A DNA stretch of 28,236 bases from a virus: IMG/VR virus record IMGVR_UViG_3300027985_001696, positions 1 through 28,236 of that record; one strand, given 5' to 3'. The notes under the pieces were generated by a model. It was not told the origin of the DNA. It worked only from the letters and a program-made list of their open reading frames with translations, and made no database searches. The position numbers and the translations under genes were made by a program. This document shows, one piece after another, positions 5,374-13,424 of this stretch; position 1 is the first letter of the stretch, and each line of letters starts with the position of its first letter.

Positions 5374-5536
5374 GCAGCAAGATGATCCCTTAACCGTGAT
5401 CTGCGTCGCCGATTGCACGTTTCCTTGCAGATACAAACAGTTTCCTGCTTCAGGGAAAGTCGATCTAAGAGATCTACAACACACAAACTGGTGCGAAAAG
5501 GAGAATCGCCATGACGATGAAAATAAACAAGCTTGA
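5360..5536 (+). CDS. Small Cys-containing early protein
   Basis: Fifty-eight residues (MKKTKQQDDPLTVICVADCT...), with four cysteines (VICVADCTFPC and NWCEK) that could bind a metal. The start at 5360 overlaps the preceding small gene, and its 3' end overlaps the start of the ATPase gene by 26 bases. The ribosome site is weak (AAGGCG), so expression is probably by coupling. Not recognised. Confidence 0.6.
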   Translation: MKKTKQQDDPLTVICVADCTFPCRYKQFPASGKVDLRDLQHTNWCEKENRHDDENKQA

Positions 5537-6785
5537 AATCGAAAATGTCAAGCGCGTTCATGCGGTACGGCTCGAGCCAACGCAAAACGGGCTGACTATT
5601 ATCGGGGGACGAAATGGGCAGGGGAAAACTTCTGTCCTGGACGCGTTGGCATGGGCGCTGGGTGGAGAACGTTTCCGCCCAAGCGCACCGCAGAACGAAA
5701 GTTCTGTTATTCCTCCAAGTATCCGTGTGGTGCTTAATAATGGCCTGATCGTTGAACGAAAAGGAAAAAACAGCGATCTCAAAGTCATAGATCCAACCGG
5801 CGTAAAATCCGGCCAGCAGCTTCTGAACAGCTTTGTTGAAGAGCTTGCGATTGATCTGCCGCGATTCCTGCATTCTACCGACAAAGAAAAGGCGGATACC
5901 TTATTGCGCATTATCGGAGTCGGCGATCAGCTACTTGAGCTTGATCGACAAGAGACCGATATTTACAATCGGCGCCGCGCAATTGGTCAGATTGCCGACC
6001 AGAAAGAGAAATTTGCGAAGGAGCAAGTTTACTTTCCTGACGCGCCCAAAGAACCTGTTAGCGCATCGGAACTTATTAAACAGCAGCAGGATATTCTTGC
6101 AAAAAACGGAGAAAACCAGCGGAAACGACAGAATCTTTCATATTTTGAAAGCGAAGCGGAAAAACTCCAACGCCAGTTTATGGATATTCAGGAGAAGATC
6201 CGGCTAAACACCATCGACCTGGAGACTGCTCGCAAATCCGCTCTTGATCTTGTCGACGAGAGCACAGAAGAACTTGAAAAAAGCATTCAGGATATTGATG
6301 AAGTTAACCGGAAAGTCAGAATCAACCTTGATAAAGAAAAAGCCGAGGACGATGCGAAGCATTATACCGAACAGTATCAAGCACTGACAACCGATCTTGA
6401 GAGCGTTAGGCAAAAGAAAACGGATCTGCTTACGTCTGCAGATCTACCGCTTCCTGGTCTGACGGTCGACGAGGGAGTGCTTAAATACAACGGCTTTCCA
6501 TGGGACAACATGTCAGGATCAGATCGTCTTAAGGTCGCAACGGCTATCGTACGCAAGCTAAATCCGCAATGTGGTTTTGTATTGCTGGATCAGCTTGAGC
6601 AGATGGATATTCAAACTCTGAATGAATTTGGCTCATGGCTTGAGAGGGAAGGCTTGCAGGCGATTGCGACGCGAGTTTCTACCGGCGGAGAGTGCAGCAT
6701 TATCATTGAGGACGGCTATGTTGTTGGGGATGAAGTATCTGAGCCTGCAACACAACCGGTTGGTTGGAAGGAGGGCACGTTTTAA
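5511..6785 (+). CDS. SbcC/RecF/SMC-like AAA ATPase
   Basis: A 424-residue ABC-type ATPase of the Rad50/SbcC class. The N-terminus has LEIENVKRVHAVRLEP and the Walker A GGRNGQGKT (residues 32-40). A charged coiled coil occupies about 175-300. The C-terminal half-site has the signature-like MSGSDRLKVATA and Walker B-like GFVLLDQLEQMD. Unlike true SbcC it is short, with a reduced coiled coil, as in phage recombination modules where it accompanies a single-strand annealing protein. AAAGGAG precedes the start. It probably acts on phage DNA ends or replication intermediates together with the next two genes, which follow with almost no gap. Confidence 0.88.
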   Translation: MTMKINKLEIENVKRVHAVRLEPTQNGLTIIGGRNGQGKTSVLDALAWALGGERFRPSAPQNESSVIPPSIRVVLNNGLIVERKGKNSDLKVIDPTGVKSGQQLLNSFVEELAIDLPRFLHSTDKEKADTLLRIIGVGDQLLELDRQETDIYNRRRAIGQIADQKEKFAKEQVYFPDAPKEPVSASELIKQQQDILAKNGENQRKRQNLSYFESEAEKLQRQFMDIQEKIRLNTIDLETARKSALDLVDESTEELEKSIQDIDEVNRKVRINLDKEKAEDDAKHYTEQYQALTTDLESVRQKKTDLLTSADLPLPGLTVDEGVLKYNGFPWDNMSGSDRLKVATAIVRKLNPQCGFVLLDQLEQMDIQTLNEFGSWLEREGLQAIATRVSTGGECSIIIEDGYVVGDEVSEPATQPVGWKEGTF

Positions 6786-7906
6786 TGCAGATGGAAATTA
6801 TCCGCGGCCGTCAACAGGCTGCCAAAAAAGTCGTTATTTACGGACCAGAAGGAATCGGCAAATCCACTTTTGCTGCGCAATTTCCTAATCCGATTTTTAT
6901 TGATGCCGAAGGCAGCACGGCGTTTATGGATGTTGCACGCACGCCTAAACCTAGCAGTTTCACCATGTTGCTTGAGCAGATCAAGTATTTTATTTCAAAT
7001 CCGCAACTTCTAAGAACTCTTGTCATTGATACAGCTGATTGGGCGGAGCGGATGTGCACGGATGATATCCTGTCTTCTTATGGGAAGAAGAGCATCGAAG
7101 ACTTTGGATATGGCAAAGGATACGTGATGATCTATGAGCAATTTGGAAGCATGCTCAATCTTTGTACAACACTGGTTGAACGTTGCGGCGTCAACGTTGT
7201 TATCACTGCGCATGCATGGATGCGAAAGTTTGAACAACCCGACGAGATGGGGTCATACGACCGTTGGGAGCTAAAACTCGGACAGAAAACAGGATCCCGG
7301 ACATCACCGATTCTGAAAGAGTGGGCAGACATTCTACTATTTGCCAACTACAAAACATATGTGGTCAACGTTGACGATAAAGGGACCGCTAAAGGGAAGA
7401 ACAAGGTGCAGGGAGGCAAACGCGTTATGTATACCGCTCACCATGTGTGTTGGGATGCTAAAAACAGGTTTGGACTTGCAGAAGAACTTCCGTTCGAGTA
7501 TTCCCAGATCGCGCACTTATTCGACGCAATTCCTGTTCCGGAAAAGAGCATTCCGATCGAGCCGGTTATTGCGCAGACACCTCAGGCCCTGCCTGCTAAG
7601 GAAGAAAACAGCCCGATCGACGACACGCCAATTCTTCCTGAGCCTCAACCAGTGCCATTTGATGCGGAAGAAGAAGAGCCTGAAGGCGAAGACGGCGTGC
7701 CGCAGGCGTTACTTGATCTCATGCACGCCAACGACGTCAAAGCGCATGAGATACAACTTGCGGTAGGTCTAAAAGGTTATTACCCCAATGATACTCCGAT
7801 CAAAAATTATGCATCGGATTTCATAAACGGCGTACTTATCGCTGCTTGGTCGCAAGTGTTCTCTATGATTAAGCAGAATCGCGCCAACAACCCATTTATA
7901 AACTAA
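6785..7906 (+). CDS. Sak4-like RecA-fold ATPase (AAA_24), recombination
   Basis: A 373-residue RecA-fold protein. Walker A is GPEGIGKST (residues 20-28) and Walker B is LRTLVIDTADW (D82). Polar ITAHAW is a sensor-like element. From about residue 240 an acidic, Pro-rich linker leads to a C-terminal domain (about 300-373). This matches the Sak4/AAA_24 phage family linked to single-strand annealing or RecA-like recombination. The start at 6785 (TAATG overlap with the ATPase stop) is preceded by GGAGG; a TTG further upstream lacks support. The gene lies directly before a DUF669-type protein, a frequent partner. Confidence 0.88.
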   Translation: MQMEIIRGRQQAAKKVVIYGPEGIGKSTFAAQFPNPIFIDAEGSTAFMDVARTPKPSSFTMLLEQIKYFISNPQLLRTLVIDTADWAERMCTDDILSSYGKKSIEDFGYGKGYVMIYEQFGSMLNLCTTLVERCGVNVVITAHAWMRKFEQPDEMGSYDRWELKLGQKTGSRTSPILKEWADILLFANYKTYVVNVDDKGTAKGKNKVQGGKRVMYTAHHVCWDAKNRFGLAEELPFEYSQIAHLFDAIPVPEKSIPIEPVIAQTPQALPAKEENSPIDDTPILPEPQPVPFDAEEEEPEGEDGVPQALLDLMHANDVKAHEIQLAVGLKGYYPNDTPIKNYASDFINGVLIAAWSQVFSMIKQNRANNPFIN

Positions 7907-7921
7907 CAGGAGGAAAACAAA

Positions 7922-8401
7922 ATGGCAGAACAAAACAACATCCCGCGTGAACTCGGGTGGGAAGACGAAATCCAGAACGATAGCAGTTTTCAGCTGTTAC
8001 CGGAGGGCGACTACAATTTCGGTGTAATCAGTTTTGAACGCGGCCGACATAACGGAAGTGACAAATTGCCACCGTGCAATAAAGCAATTCTGCAAATAAA
8101 CATTTGGGACAAAGATAATAATCAAACCCAGATCACCCACAATCTATTCCTGCATTCCTCTGTTGAAGGAATATTGTGTGCATTTTTCATTGCCATCGGC
8201 CAGCGCAAACACGGTGACAAGCTGGCAATGAACTGGGCATCGGTGCCAGGGAGCTGCGGCCGCTGTCATGTTGGTATCAGAACATACCTCAAAGACGGTG
8301 AGGAGCGTCAGATCAATCAGATCACAAAGTTCCTTGAACCGGATGAGAGCGTTACCGGTACCGCGCAAAATACAGGTTCATACCAGGCAGGAAGGTTTTA
8401 A
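7922..8401 (+). CDS. DUF669-like, likely single-strand DNA-binding partner
   Basis: A 159-residue protein starting MAEQNNIPRELGWEDE, with the strand-rich pattern of phage DUF669 proteins: LPEGDYNFGVISFERG, a middle QTQITHNLFLHSSVEGIL, and a C-terminal acidic, flexible tail. DUF669 proteins are usually found beside Sak4-like ATPases and are thought to bind single-stranded DNA. AGGAGG lies eight bases upstream. The C-terminal GSYQAGRF resembles the protein-interaction tips of SSB-type proteins; this is inference. Confidence 0.82.
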   Translation: MAEQNNIPRELGWEDEIQNDSSFQLLPEGDYNFGVISFERGRHNGSDKLPPCNKAILQINIWDKDNNQTQITHNLFLHSSVEGILCAFFIAIGQRKHGDKLAMNWASVPGSCGRCHVGIRTYLKDGEERQINQITKFLEPDESVTGTAQNTGSYQAGRF

Positions 8402-8404
8402 GCA

Positions 8405-10018
8405 ATGATGCAGGAACGGCCGTATCAAATCGAAGCGAGAAACGCGATTGAAGCGGAATGGGACAAAGGCGTGAAAAGGACGCTCTTGTCCATGGTCACC
8501 GGCGGCGGTAAAACGATTATATTTTCAAAAGTGATCGAGAACCGCGTGCGTCAGAGTGATCGTGTTCTGGTGCTTGCGCATCGCGGCGAGCTGCTTGATC
8601 AAGCGGCCGATAAATTACGCAAATCAACCGGACTTGGATGCGCCGTTGAAAAAGCGGACGAGACATGCTTTGGATCTTGGTTTCGCGTAGTGGTTGGATC
8701 TGTGCAAACACTCATGCGGGAAAATCGGTTGAACCAGTTCCCGCATGATTTCTTCAACACAATCATTGTCGACGAGGCACACCATGTTCTTGCCGACAGC
8801 TATCAGCGCGTTCTGCAGCATTTTGATGAAGCTCGTGTTCTCGGTGTAACCGCAACCCCTGATCGCGGAGATATGCGGAATCTGGGTGAGTATTTCGAAT
8901 CACTTGCATACGAATATACCCTTCCGCGCGCGATCCGCGAAGGATACCTCTGCCCGATCCGCGCTCTTACGATTCCTCTTAAGTTGGATTTATCAGGTGT
9001 CGCAATCCAATCAGGCGACTTTAAAGCTGCAGACCTTGGAACCGCGTTGGATCCATACCTGCAACAAATTGCAGATGAAATGGAACGGAACTGTTCCAAT
9101 CGAAAGACTGTTGTTTTTCTGCCTTTGATCAAAACGAGCCAGAAGTTTTGCGACATTCTCAAGTCTCGGGGGTTCCGTGCAGCTGAAGTCAACGGTGGCA
9201 GCCAGGACCGTGCGGAAATCCTTGAGGCTTTTGATCGCGGCGATTATAACGTGCTTTGCAACTCAATGTTACTCACCGAAGGGTGGGATTGTCCGACGGT
9301 TGACTGTATCGTCGTTTTACGTCCGACGAAGATCCGGAGTTTGTATTGTCAGATGGTGGGTCGAGGCACGCGCCTCGCGGCCGGTAAGGCTGACTTGCTG
9401 CTTTTGGACTTCCTGTGGCACACAGAACGGCACGAACTCTGTCGCCCGGCACATCTGATATGTGAGCATGAAGAAGTCGCTCAGCAAATGACGAAGAACC
9501 TTGAGGAAGCAAGCGCTGCGTGTATTCCAATCAACATTGAAGAAGCACAAAGGCAAGCGTCTGAGGATGTTGTTGCAGCGCGTGAAGAAGCGTTGGCTAA
9601 GCAGCTGGCAGAGATGAAAAGCCGCAAACGAAAACTCGTGGATCCACTGCAGTTCGAAATGTCGATCCAAGCCGAAGACCTATCTGGATATATTCCAACT
9701 TTCGGCTGGGAGTCAGCACCTCCATCCAACAAGCAGATTGAAACACTTGAAAAACTGGGCATCTTTCCGGATGAAATCAACAATGCAGGTAAAGCCGCAA
9801 AGCTACTCGACCGGCTCGAAATGCGGCGCGCTGAAGGGCTTACAACGCCGAAACAAATTCGTTTCCTTGAAGGTAAAGGGTTCCAGCATGTGGGCACTTG
9901 GGAATTTGATCATGCCAAACGTTTAATTGATCGTATTGCAGGCAATGGTTGGCGCGTTCCTTATGAGATTGATCCGAATGTGTACATTCCTAATATTCAG
10001 ACGGGAGAATCATTCTAA
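8405..10018 (+). CDS. DEAH-box superfamily 2 helicase
   Basis: A 537-residue SF2 helicase. Motif I is VTGGGKT (31-37), motif II is VDEAHH with DEAH at 123-126, motif III is VTATP (148-152), and motif VI is QMVGRGTRLA (315-324). A C-terminal part (about 400-537) is specific to phage helicases and carries two copies of a K-Q-x-E/R-x-L-E-x-L/K-G-I/F-type repeat (near 435 and 480), likely small DNA- or protein-binding units. It probably unwinds DNA during phage replication or recombination. It overlaps the next gene by TAATG. Confidence 0.92.
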   Translation: MMQERPYQIEARNAIEAEWDKGVKRTLLSMVTGGGKTIIFSKVIENRVRQSDRVLVLAHRGELLDQAADKLRKSTGLGCAVEKADETCFGSWFRVVVGSVQTLMRENRLNQFPHDFFNTIIVDEAHHVLADSYQRVLQHFDEARVLGVTATPDRGDMRNLGEYFESLAYEYTLPRAIREGYLCPIRALTIPLKLDLSGVAIQSGDFKAADLGTALDPYLQQIADEMERNCSNRKTVVFLPLIKTSQKFCDILKSRGFRAAEVNGGSQDRAEILEAFDRGDYNVLCNSMLLTEGWDCPTVDCIVVLRPTKIRSLYCQMVGRGTRLAAGKADLLLLDFLWHTERHELCRPAHLICEHEEVAQQMTKNLEEASAACIPINIEEAQRQASEDVVAAREEALAKQLAEMKSRKRKLVDPLQFEMSIQAEDLSGYIPTFGWESAPPSNKQIETLEKLGIFPDEINNAGKAAKLLDRLEMRRAEGLTTPKQIRFLEGKGFQHVGTWEFDHAKRLIDRIAGNGWRVPYEIDPNVYIPNIQTGESF

Positions 10019-12231
10019 TGGTTGAACAATATGACGTCCGAGATGTGCTCAAACATATTGATCCCGCTGTGCTGGATTATAACGAGTGGCTGTATGTCGG
10101 TATGGCTTTGAAAGAAGCCGGATATTCCGTTCAGGACTGGGACGCATGGAGCAGCAGAGACACCCGCCGCTATCACTCCGGTGAGTGCGTGAAGAAGTGG
10201 GGGGGGTTCAATGGCGCGACACAACCGATTACTGCCGGCACGATTATTCAGCTTGCGCGTGACCAGGGATGGCAACCGCCGGAATGGCAAGGCGGCCGCG
10301 AACTCGACTGGAATGAAGCGATCGGCGCAAAGGATGATCTGGTTGTTGTCAACGCGAACTGGATTGAAAACCGTGAAGTACATGAACCGGAAAAATGGGA
10401 TCCCGTGAAAGATCTCATTACCTATCTTGAGATCATCTTTGAAGCATCTGACAAGGTTGGTTACGTTACTCGTTCATATGAACATGATGGTCGTTACCTT
10501 CCGGACAAAGGCTGCTACGACCGTACTGCCGGACAATTGATTGATCTGCTTAAGAAATGCAAAGGCGACATTGGAAGCATTCTGGGCGACTACAATCCCA
10601 GCGTTGGTGCGTGGATCCGGTTTAACCCGCTCGATGGAAAAGGGGTAAAGAACGACAATGTGACCGACTTTCGGTTCGCCCTGGTCGAATCCGACGAGAC
10701 GGATATCGACCGCCAGAATGCTATCATCCGCGAGTTGGAGCTCCCTGTTGCCTGCTTGGTGCACAGCGGGAAAAAGAGTCTGCACGCCATCGTACGTGTC
10801 GAGGCGGCTTCCTATGAAGAGTACCGCAAACGCGTCGACTATCTTTACACCGTATGCCAAAAGAACGGTCTTCGCATAGACAGTCAAAATCGCAATCCTT
10901 CGCGGCTTTCACGATTGCCCGGCGTAATGCGATCCGGCAAGAAACAATTCCTCGTTGATACAAACATCGGGAAACGCTCATGGACTGAGTGGTTCGAATG
11001 GATTGAGAGCGTCAATGATGATCTGCCGGAGCCGGAGAGTATTGCGACGGTTTGGGAGAGCCTGCCAGAGCTGGCGCCGCCGCTCATCGATGGAGTTTTA
11101 CGGCAGGGTCACAAGATGCTTTTAGCGGGTCCTAGTAAAGCTGGCAAGAGCTTCGCACTGATTGAGTTATGCTGCGCGATCGCAGAAGGTCGGCAATGGA
11201 TGTCATGGCAGTGCGCCAAAGGCCGCGTTATGTATGTCAATCTCGAGCTGGACAGGGCATCGTGCCTTCATCGATTCAAAGATGTTTATAACGCGCTCGG
11301 TTGGGATCCGCAGAGCATCGGGAATATTGACGTATGGAATTTGCGCGGAAAATCAATTCCAATGGACAAGCTTGCGCCGAAGTTGATTCGCCGGGCAGCG
11401 AAAAAACACTATATCGCAATCGTGATCGATCCGATATACAAGGTGATTACAGGTGACGAAAACAGTGCTGATCAAATGGCAAAATTCTGCAACCAGTTTG
11501 ACCTGGTATGCGCAGAATTAGGCGCCGCGGTGATCTATTGCCATCATCACAGTAAGGGCACACAAGGGCAAAAACGCTCTATGGACCGTGCATCTGGAAG
11601 CGGTGTCTTCGCTCGAGATCCGGACGCACTGCTCGACTACATAGAGCTGGAAACGACAGAGGCACTACTTGCTCAGGAAGAAAACAAAGCTGTCGCCGCG
11701 GCATGCTGTCAGTTCCTTGAAACTGCTGTTCAGAATTGGGATGAACATGTCTCACAGGATGATATGTGTAGCGCACCGTGCATGCTTAAACAAAGCGAAA
11801 AACTTCTGTCGCAGGCTGCATTCAGTGTACTTCGCGAAAAGGTGTTGCAAACCCGCGCTGAGGTTAAGAAAAGAAGTGCATGGCGAATCGATGGGACGCT
11901 TCGTGAATTCCCGAAGTTCAATCCAGTGAACATCTGGTTTACATATCCTGTGCATACAGTTGATACCGTGGGAAGTCTCAGAGACGTTCATGCGGACGGG
12001 GCAACAGTCGGTTACTCATACCTGAAACCGAAGAAGTCAGCCGCCGAAAGAACCGTGGAGAAACTCAAACAGCTTGACAATGCTTATCAAGCAATATCTG
12101 CATTGAATGGCGACGTCACGATAACGGACCTTGTTTCATACATGGGACTTTCGAAAAATACTGTGCGTGACCGGGTCGATCAAAGTGAAAAATATACGCG
12201 CGATGGTGGCAACGTTTATTACAAAATGTAG
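10018..12231 (+). CDS. Primase-helicase: PriCT, AEP primase and RepA-type ATPase
   Basis: A 737-residue replication protein. Residues 1-80 form a PriCT-like domain (DYNEWLYVGMALKEAGYS). Residues 90-330 form an archaeo-eukaryotic-type primase: metal ligands in VESDETD (E224, D226), then HSGKKSLHAIVRV, and D288 in DSQNRNPSRLSRLPGV. Residues 340-560 form an AAA_25/RepA-like helicase with Walker A GPSKAGKS (371-378), Walker B IVIDPIY (D471) and CHHHSKG. A winged-helix-like C-terminus (ITDLVSYMGLSKNTVRDRV) is suited to bind origin DNA. The gene's stop codon touches the first of the GGGGTCAAAA repeats, which supports origin recognition. Confidence 0.93.
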   Translation: MVEQYDVRDVLKHIDPAVLDYNEWLYVGMALKEAGYSVQDWDAWSSRDTRRYHSGECVKKWGGFNGATQPITAGTIIQLARDQGWQPPEWQGGRELDWNEAIGAKDDLVVVNANWIENREVHEPEKWDPVKDLITYLEIIFEASDKVGYVTRSYEHDGRYLPDKGCYDRTAGQLIDLLKKCKGDIGSILGDYNPSVGAWIRFNPLDGKGVKNDNVTDFRFALVESDETDIDRQNAIIRELELPVACLVHSGKKSLHAIVRVEAASYEEYRKRVDYLYTVCQKNGLRIDSQNRNPSRLSRLPGVMRSGKKQFLVDTNIGKRSWTEWFEWIESVNDDLPEPESIATVWESLPELAPPLIDGVLRQGHKMLLAGPSKAGKSFALIELCCAIAEGRQWMSWQCAKGRVMYVNLELDRASCLHRFKDVYNALGWDPQSIGNIDVWNLRGKSIPMDKLAPKLIRRAAKKHYIAIVIDPIYKVITGDENSADQMAKFCNQFDLVCAELGAAVIYCHHHSKGTQGQKRSMDRASGSGVFARDPDALLDYIELETTEALLAQEENKAVAAACCQFLETAVQNWDEHVSQDDMCSAPCMLKQSEKLLSQAAFSVLREKVLQTRAEVKKRSAWRIDGTLREFPKFNPVNIWFTYPVHTVDTVGSLRDVHADGATVGYSYLKPKKSAAERTVEKLKQLDNAYQAISALNGDVTITDLVSYMGLSKNTVRDRVDQSEKYTRDGGNVYYKM

Positions 12232-12452
12232 GGGTCAAAAAGTTCAAAAAGAAAATTGACCCCTGACCCCTAGGGGTCAAAAAACTCAAAAACACGGCTT
12301 TTGGACTTTTGACCCCTGTTCAAGTTTAGGGGTCAAAACGCAAAAAATACGGTTTTTGACCCCTAAATAAATGGCCTGTGGAGGGGTCAAAAACAGGGGT
12401 CAAAAAGTAGATATATATATATCTACTTTTTGACCGCCCCTGATTTGACCGC
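12231..12452. repeat. Origin-like array of GGGGTCAAAA repeats, both orientations
   Basis: No gene is present here. GGGGTCAAAA occurs at 12231-12240, 12273-12282, 12329-12338, 12383-12392 and 12396-12405. The inverse TTTTGACCCC occurs at 12307-12316 and 12354-12363. Shorter inverse copies (TTGACCCC, TGACCCC) are at 12256-12270, and variants TTTTTGACCGCCCC and TTTGACCGCC follow at about 12426-12452. Forward and inverse copies pair into four successive inverted repeats. Placed directly after the primase-helicase and next to an AT-rich palindrome, this fits a replication origin with iterons; a structured RNA or transcription-control array is the alternative. Confidence 0.75.
12398..12435. repeat. 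Perfect 38-bp palindrome with AT core
   Basis: Bases 12398-12416 are the exact reverse complement of 12417-12435, with no central loop. The ends are GGTCAAAAAG and CTTTTTGACC, so the palindrome is built from two facing copies of the array repeat, and its centre is pure alternating A/T (12410-12421). Such sequences can extrude as cruciforms and melt easily, suggesting the unwinding element or initiation site of the origin. Confidence 0.85.
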
Positions 12453-12484
12453 CACCACTCCAATCGCGCGAGAGAGGAACGAAG

Positions 12485-12907
12485 ATGCAAATCGAATTTT
12501 TTATGCCGATGAGTAAAGTACCGACAGCAACCGATCAGGAAAAGAAGATTGGTATTCGCAAAAACGGGAAGCCATACAAGTATCAGCCCGCAGAGCTCAA
12601 GGACGCCGAAGCAATGCTCGCCGCACACTTATCGCGTCACGTACCGATTCAACCATATGAAACTGGTGTGAGACTTATTGTGAAGTGGTGCTTTCCGCGA
12701 GGCGACCATGCTGATGGTGAATATCGGGTTACAGCGCCGGATACTGACAATCTGCAAAAGATGCTTAAGGACGTCATGTCGAAGCTTGGGTTCTGGAAAA
12801 ACGATGCATTGGTTGCATCAGAATTCTGTGAAAAGTTTTGGGCAGAGATACCAGGCATCTATATCAAAATTCAGTCACTTAATGAGATCGGCGGTGAACG
12901 TTCATGA
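12485..12907 (+). CDS. rusA: RusA-type Holliday junction resolvase
   Basis: A 140-residue endonuclease of the RusA family that cuts four-way junctions left by recombination and replication. The family motif is seen as APDTDNLQKMLKDVMSKLGF (84-103) followed by WKNDALV, giving the acidic cluster D86, D88, D96 and D107 and the lysine K95. Length is typical for the family. Its start lies 32 bases after the repeat/palindrome block, with GAGAGGA as ribosome site. It overlaps the next gene by ATGA. Confidence 0.92.
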   Translation: MQIEFFMPMSKVPTATDQEKKIGIRKNGKPYKYQPAELKDAEAMLAAHLSRHVPIQPYETGVRLIVKWCFPRGDHADGEYRVTAPDTDNLQKMLKDVMSKLGFWKNDALVASEFCEKFWAEIPGIYIKIQSLNEIGGERS

Positions 12908-13248
12908 CGCTCGAACAAATTATTGCAAATGTTGAAGATGCACTAGGTTGCCGCATCAACCGCAGTCGGATCATATACAGCATTAACGAGGTTGTGCTTG
13001 ATCTTGCACTTTCTATGCGAGTGACTCGCACGGATATCGCTTATAACAATCGTCTCCCACGGCAACCAGTTGAAATTATCGATGTACAACATGCTATCAA
13101 TGGCGACAGAGTAACATACACCTTCGTGCCTCGGACATTACGATATTCCGACGATGTTCCAGAACTGCCTGTATGGTGCCACAACGCGATCGTAACTTTT
13201 GTGATGCAGTTGTACAGAGATCAGTATCACTGGCAGGTAGCAGCATGA
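12904..13248 (+). CDS. Hypothetical phage protein
   Basis: A 114-residue protein, not recognised. It has an N-terminal helix pair (TLEQIIANVEDALGCRINRS...), a strand-rich centre (PVEIIDVQHAINGDRVTYTF) and a C-terminal helix. The fold pattern recalls small phage adaptor proteins, but its place between RusA and a zinc protein argues for a replication-side role. It is coupled on both sides by ATGA overlaps. The N-terminal helices could form a small DNA-binding unit; this is speculative. Confidence 0.75.
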   Translation: MTLEQIIANVEDALGCRINRSRIIYSINEVVLDLALSMRVTRTDIAYNNRLPRQPVEIIDVQHAINGDRVTYTFVPRTLRYSDDVPELPVWCHNAIVTFVMQLYRDQYHWQVAA

Positions 13249-13421
13249 TTATTACTGCAATGATTTCGAAGAGTGCGCCGGTGTGTCTCGGCTGCCGGTT
13301 CGCAACAAAGACTGAGGACGGCCGAGTGTACTGCTCGAATCAAAATTGCATTTGGTATTTGCAGACTACGGTGTGTAGATGCGAATTGAAAGAAACGAAA
13401 ATCTTTTCTGAGGTTGGTTAA
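13245..13421 (+). CDS. Small zinc-binding-like protein
   Basis: Fifty-eight residues. Six cysteines are arranged as CLGC, YCSNQNC, and VCRCE, a pattern suited to one or two zinc sites. It starts at an ATGA overlap with the preceding gene. No family name can be given; such proteins are common in Firmicutes phage replication regions. Confidence 0.65.
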   Translation: MIITAMISKSAPVCLGCRFATKTEDGRVYCSNQNCIWYLQTTVCRCELKETKIFSEVG

Positions 13422-13424
13422 ATT

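Noticed and set aside
12231-12452. CRISPR-like array
   Set aside because: Repeats are only 10 bases, alternate in orientation and have irregular spacing, with no cas genes.
12326-12628. Minus-strand frame across the repeat block
   Set aside because: It runs through the repeats and the RusA gene without a ribosome site.
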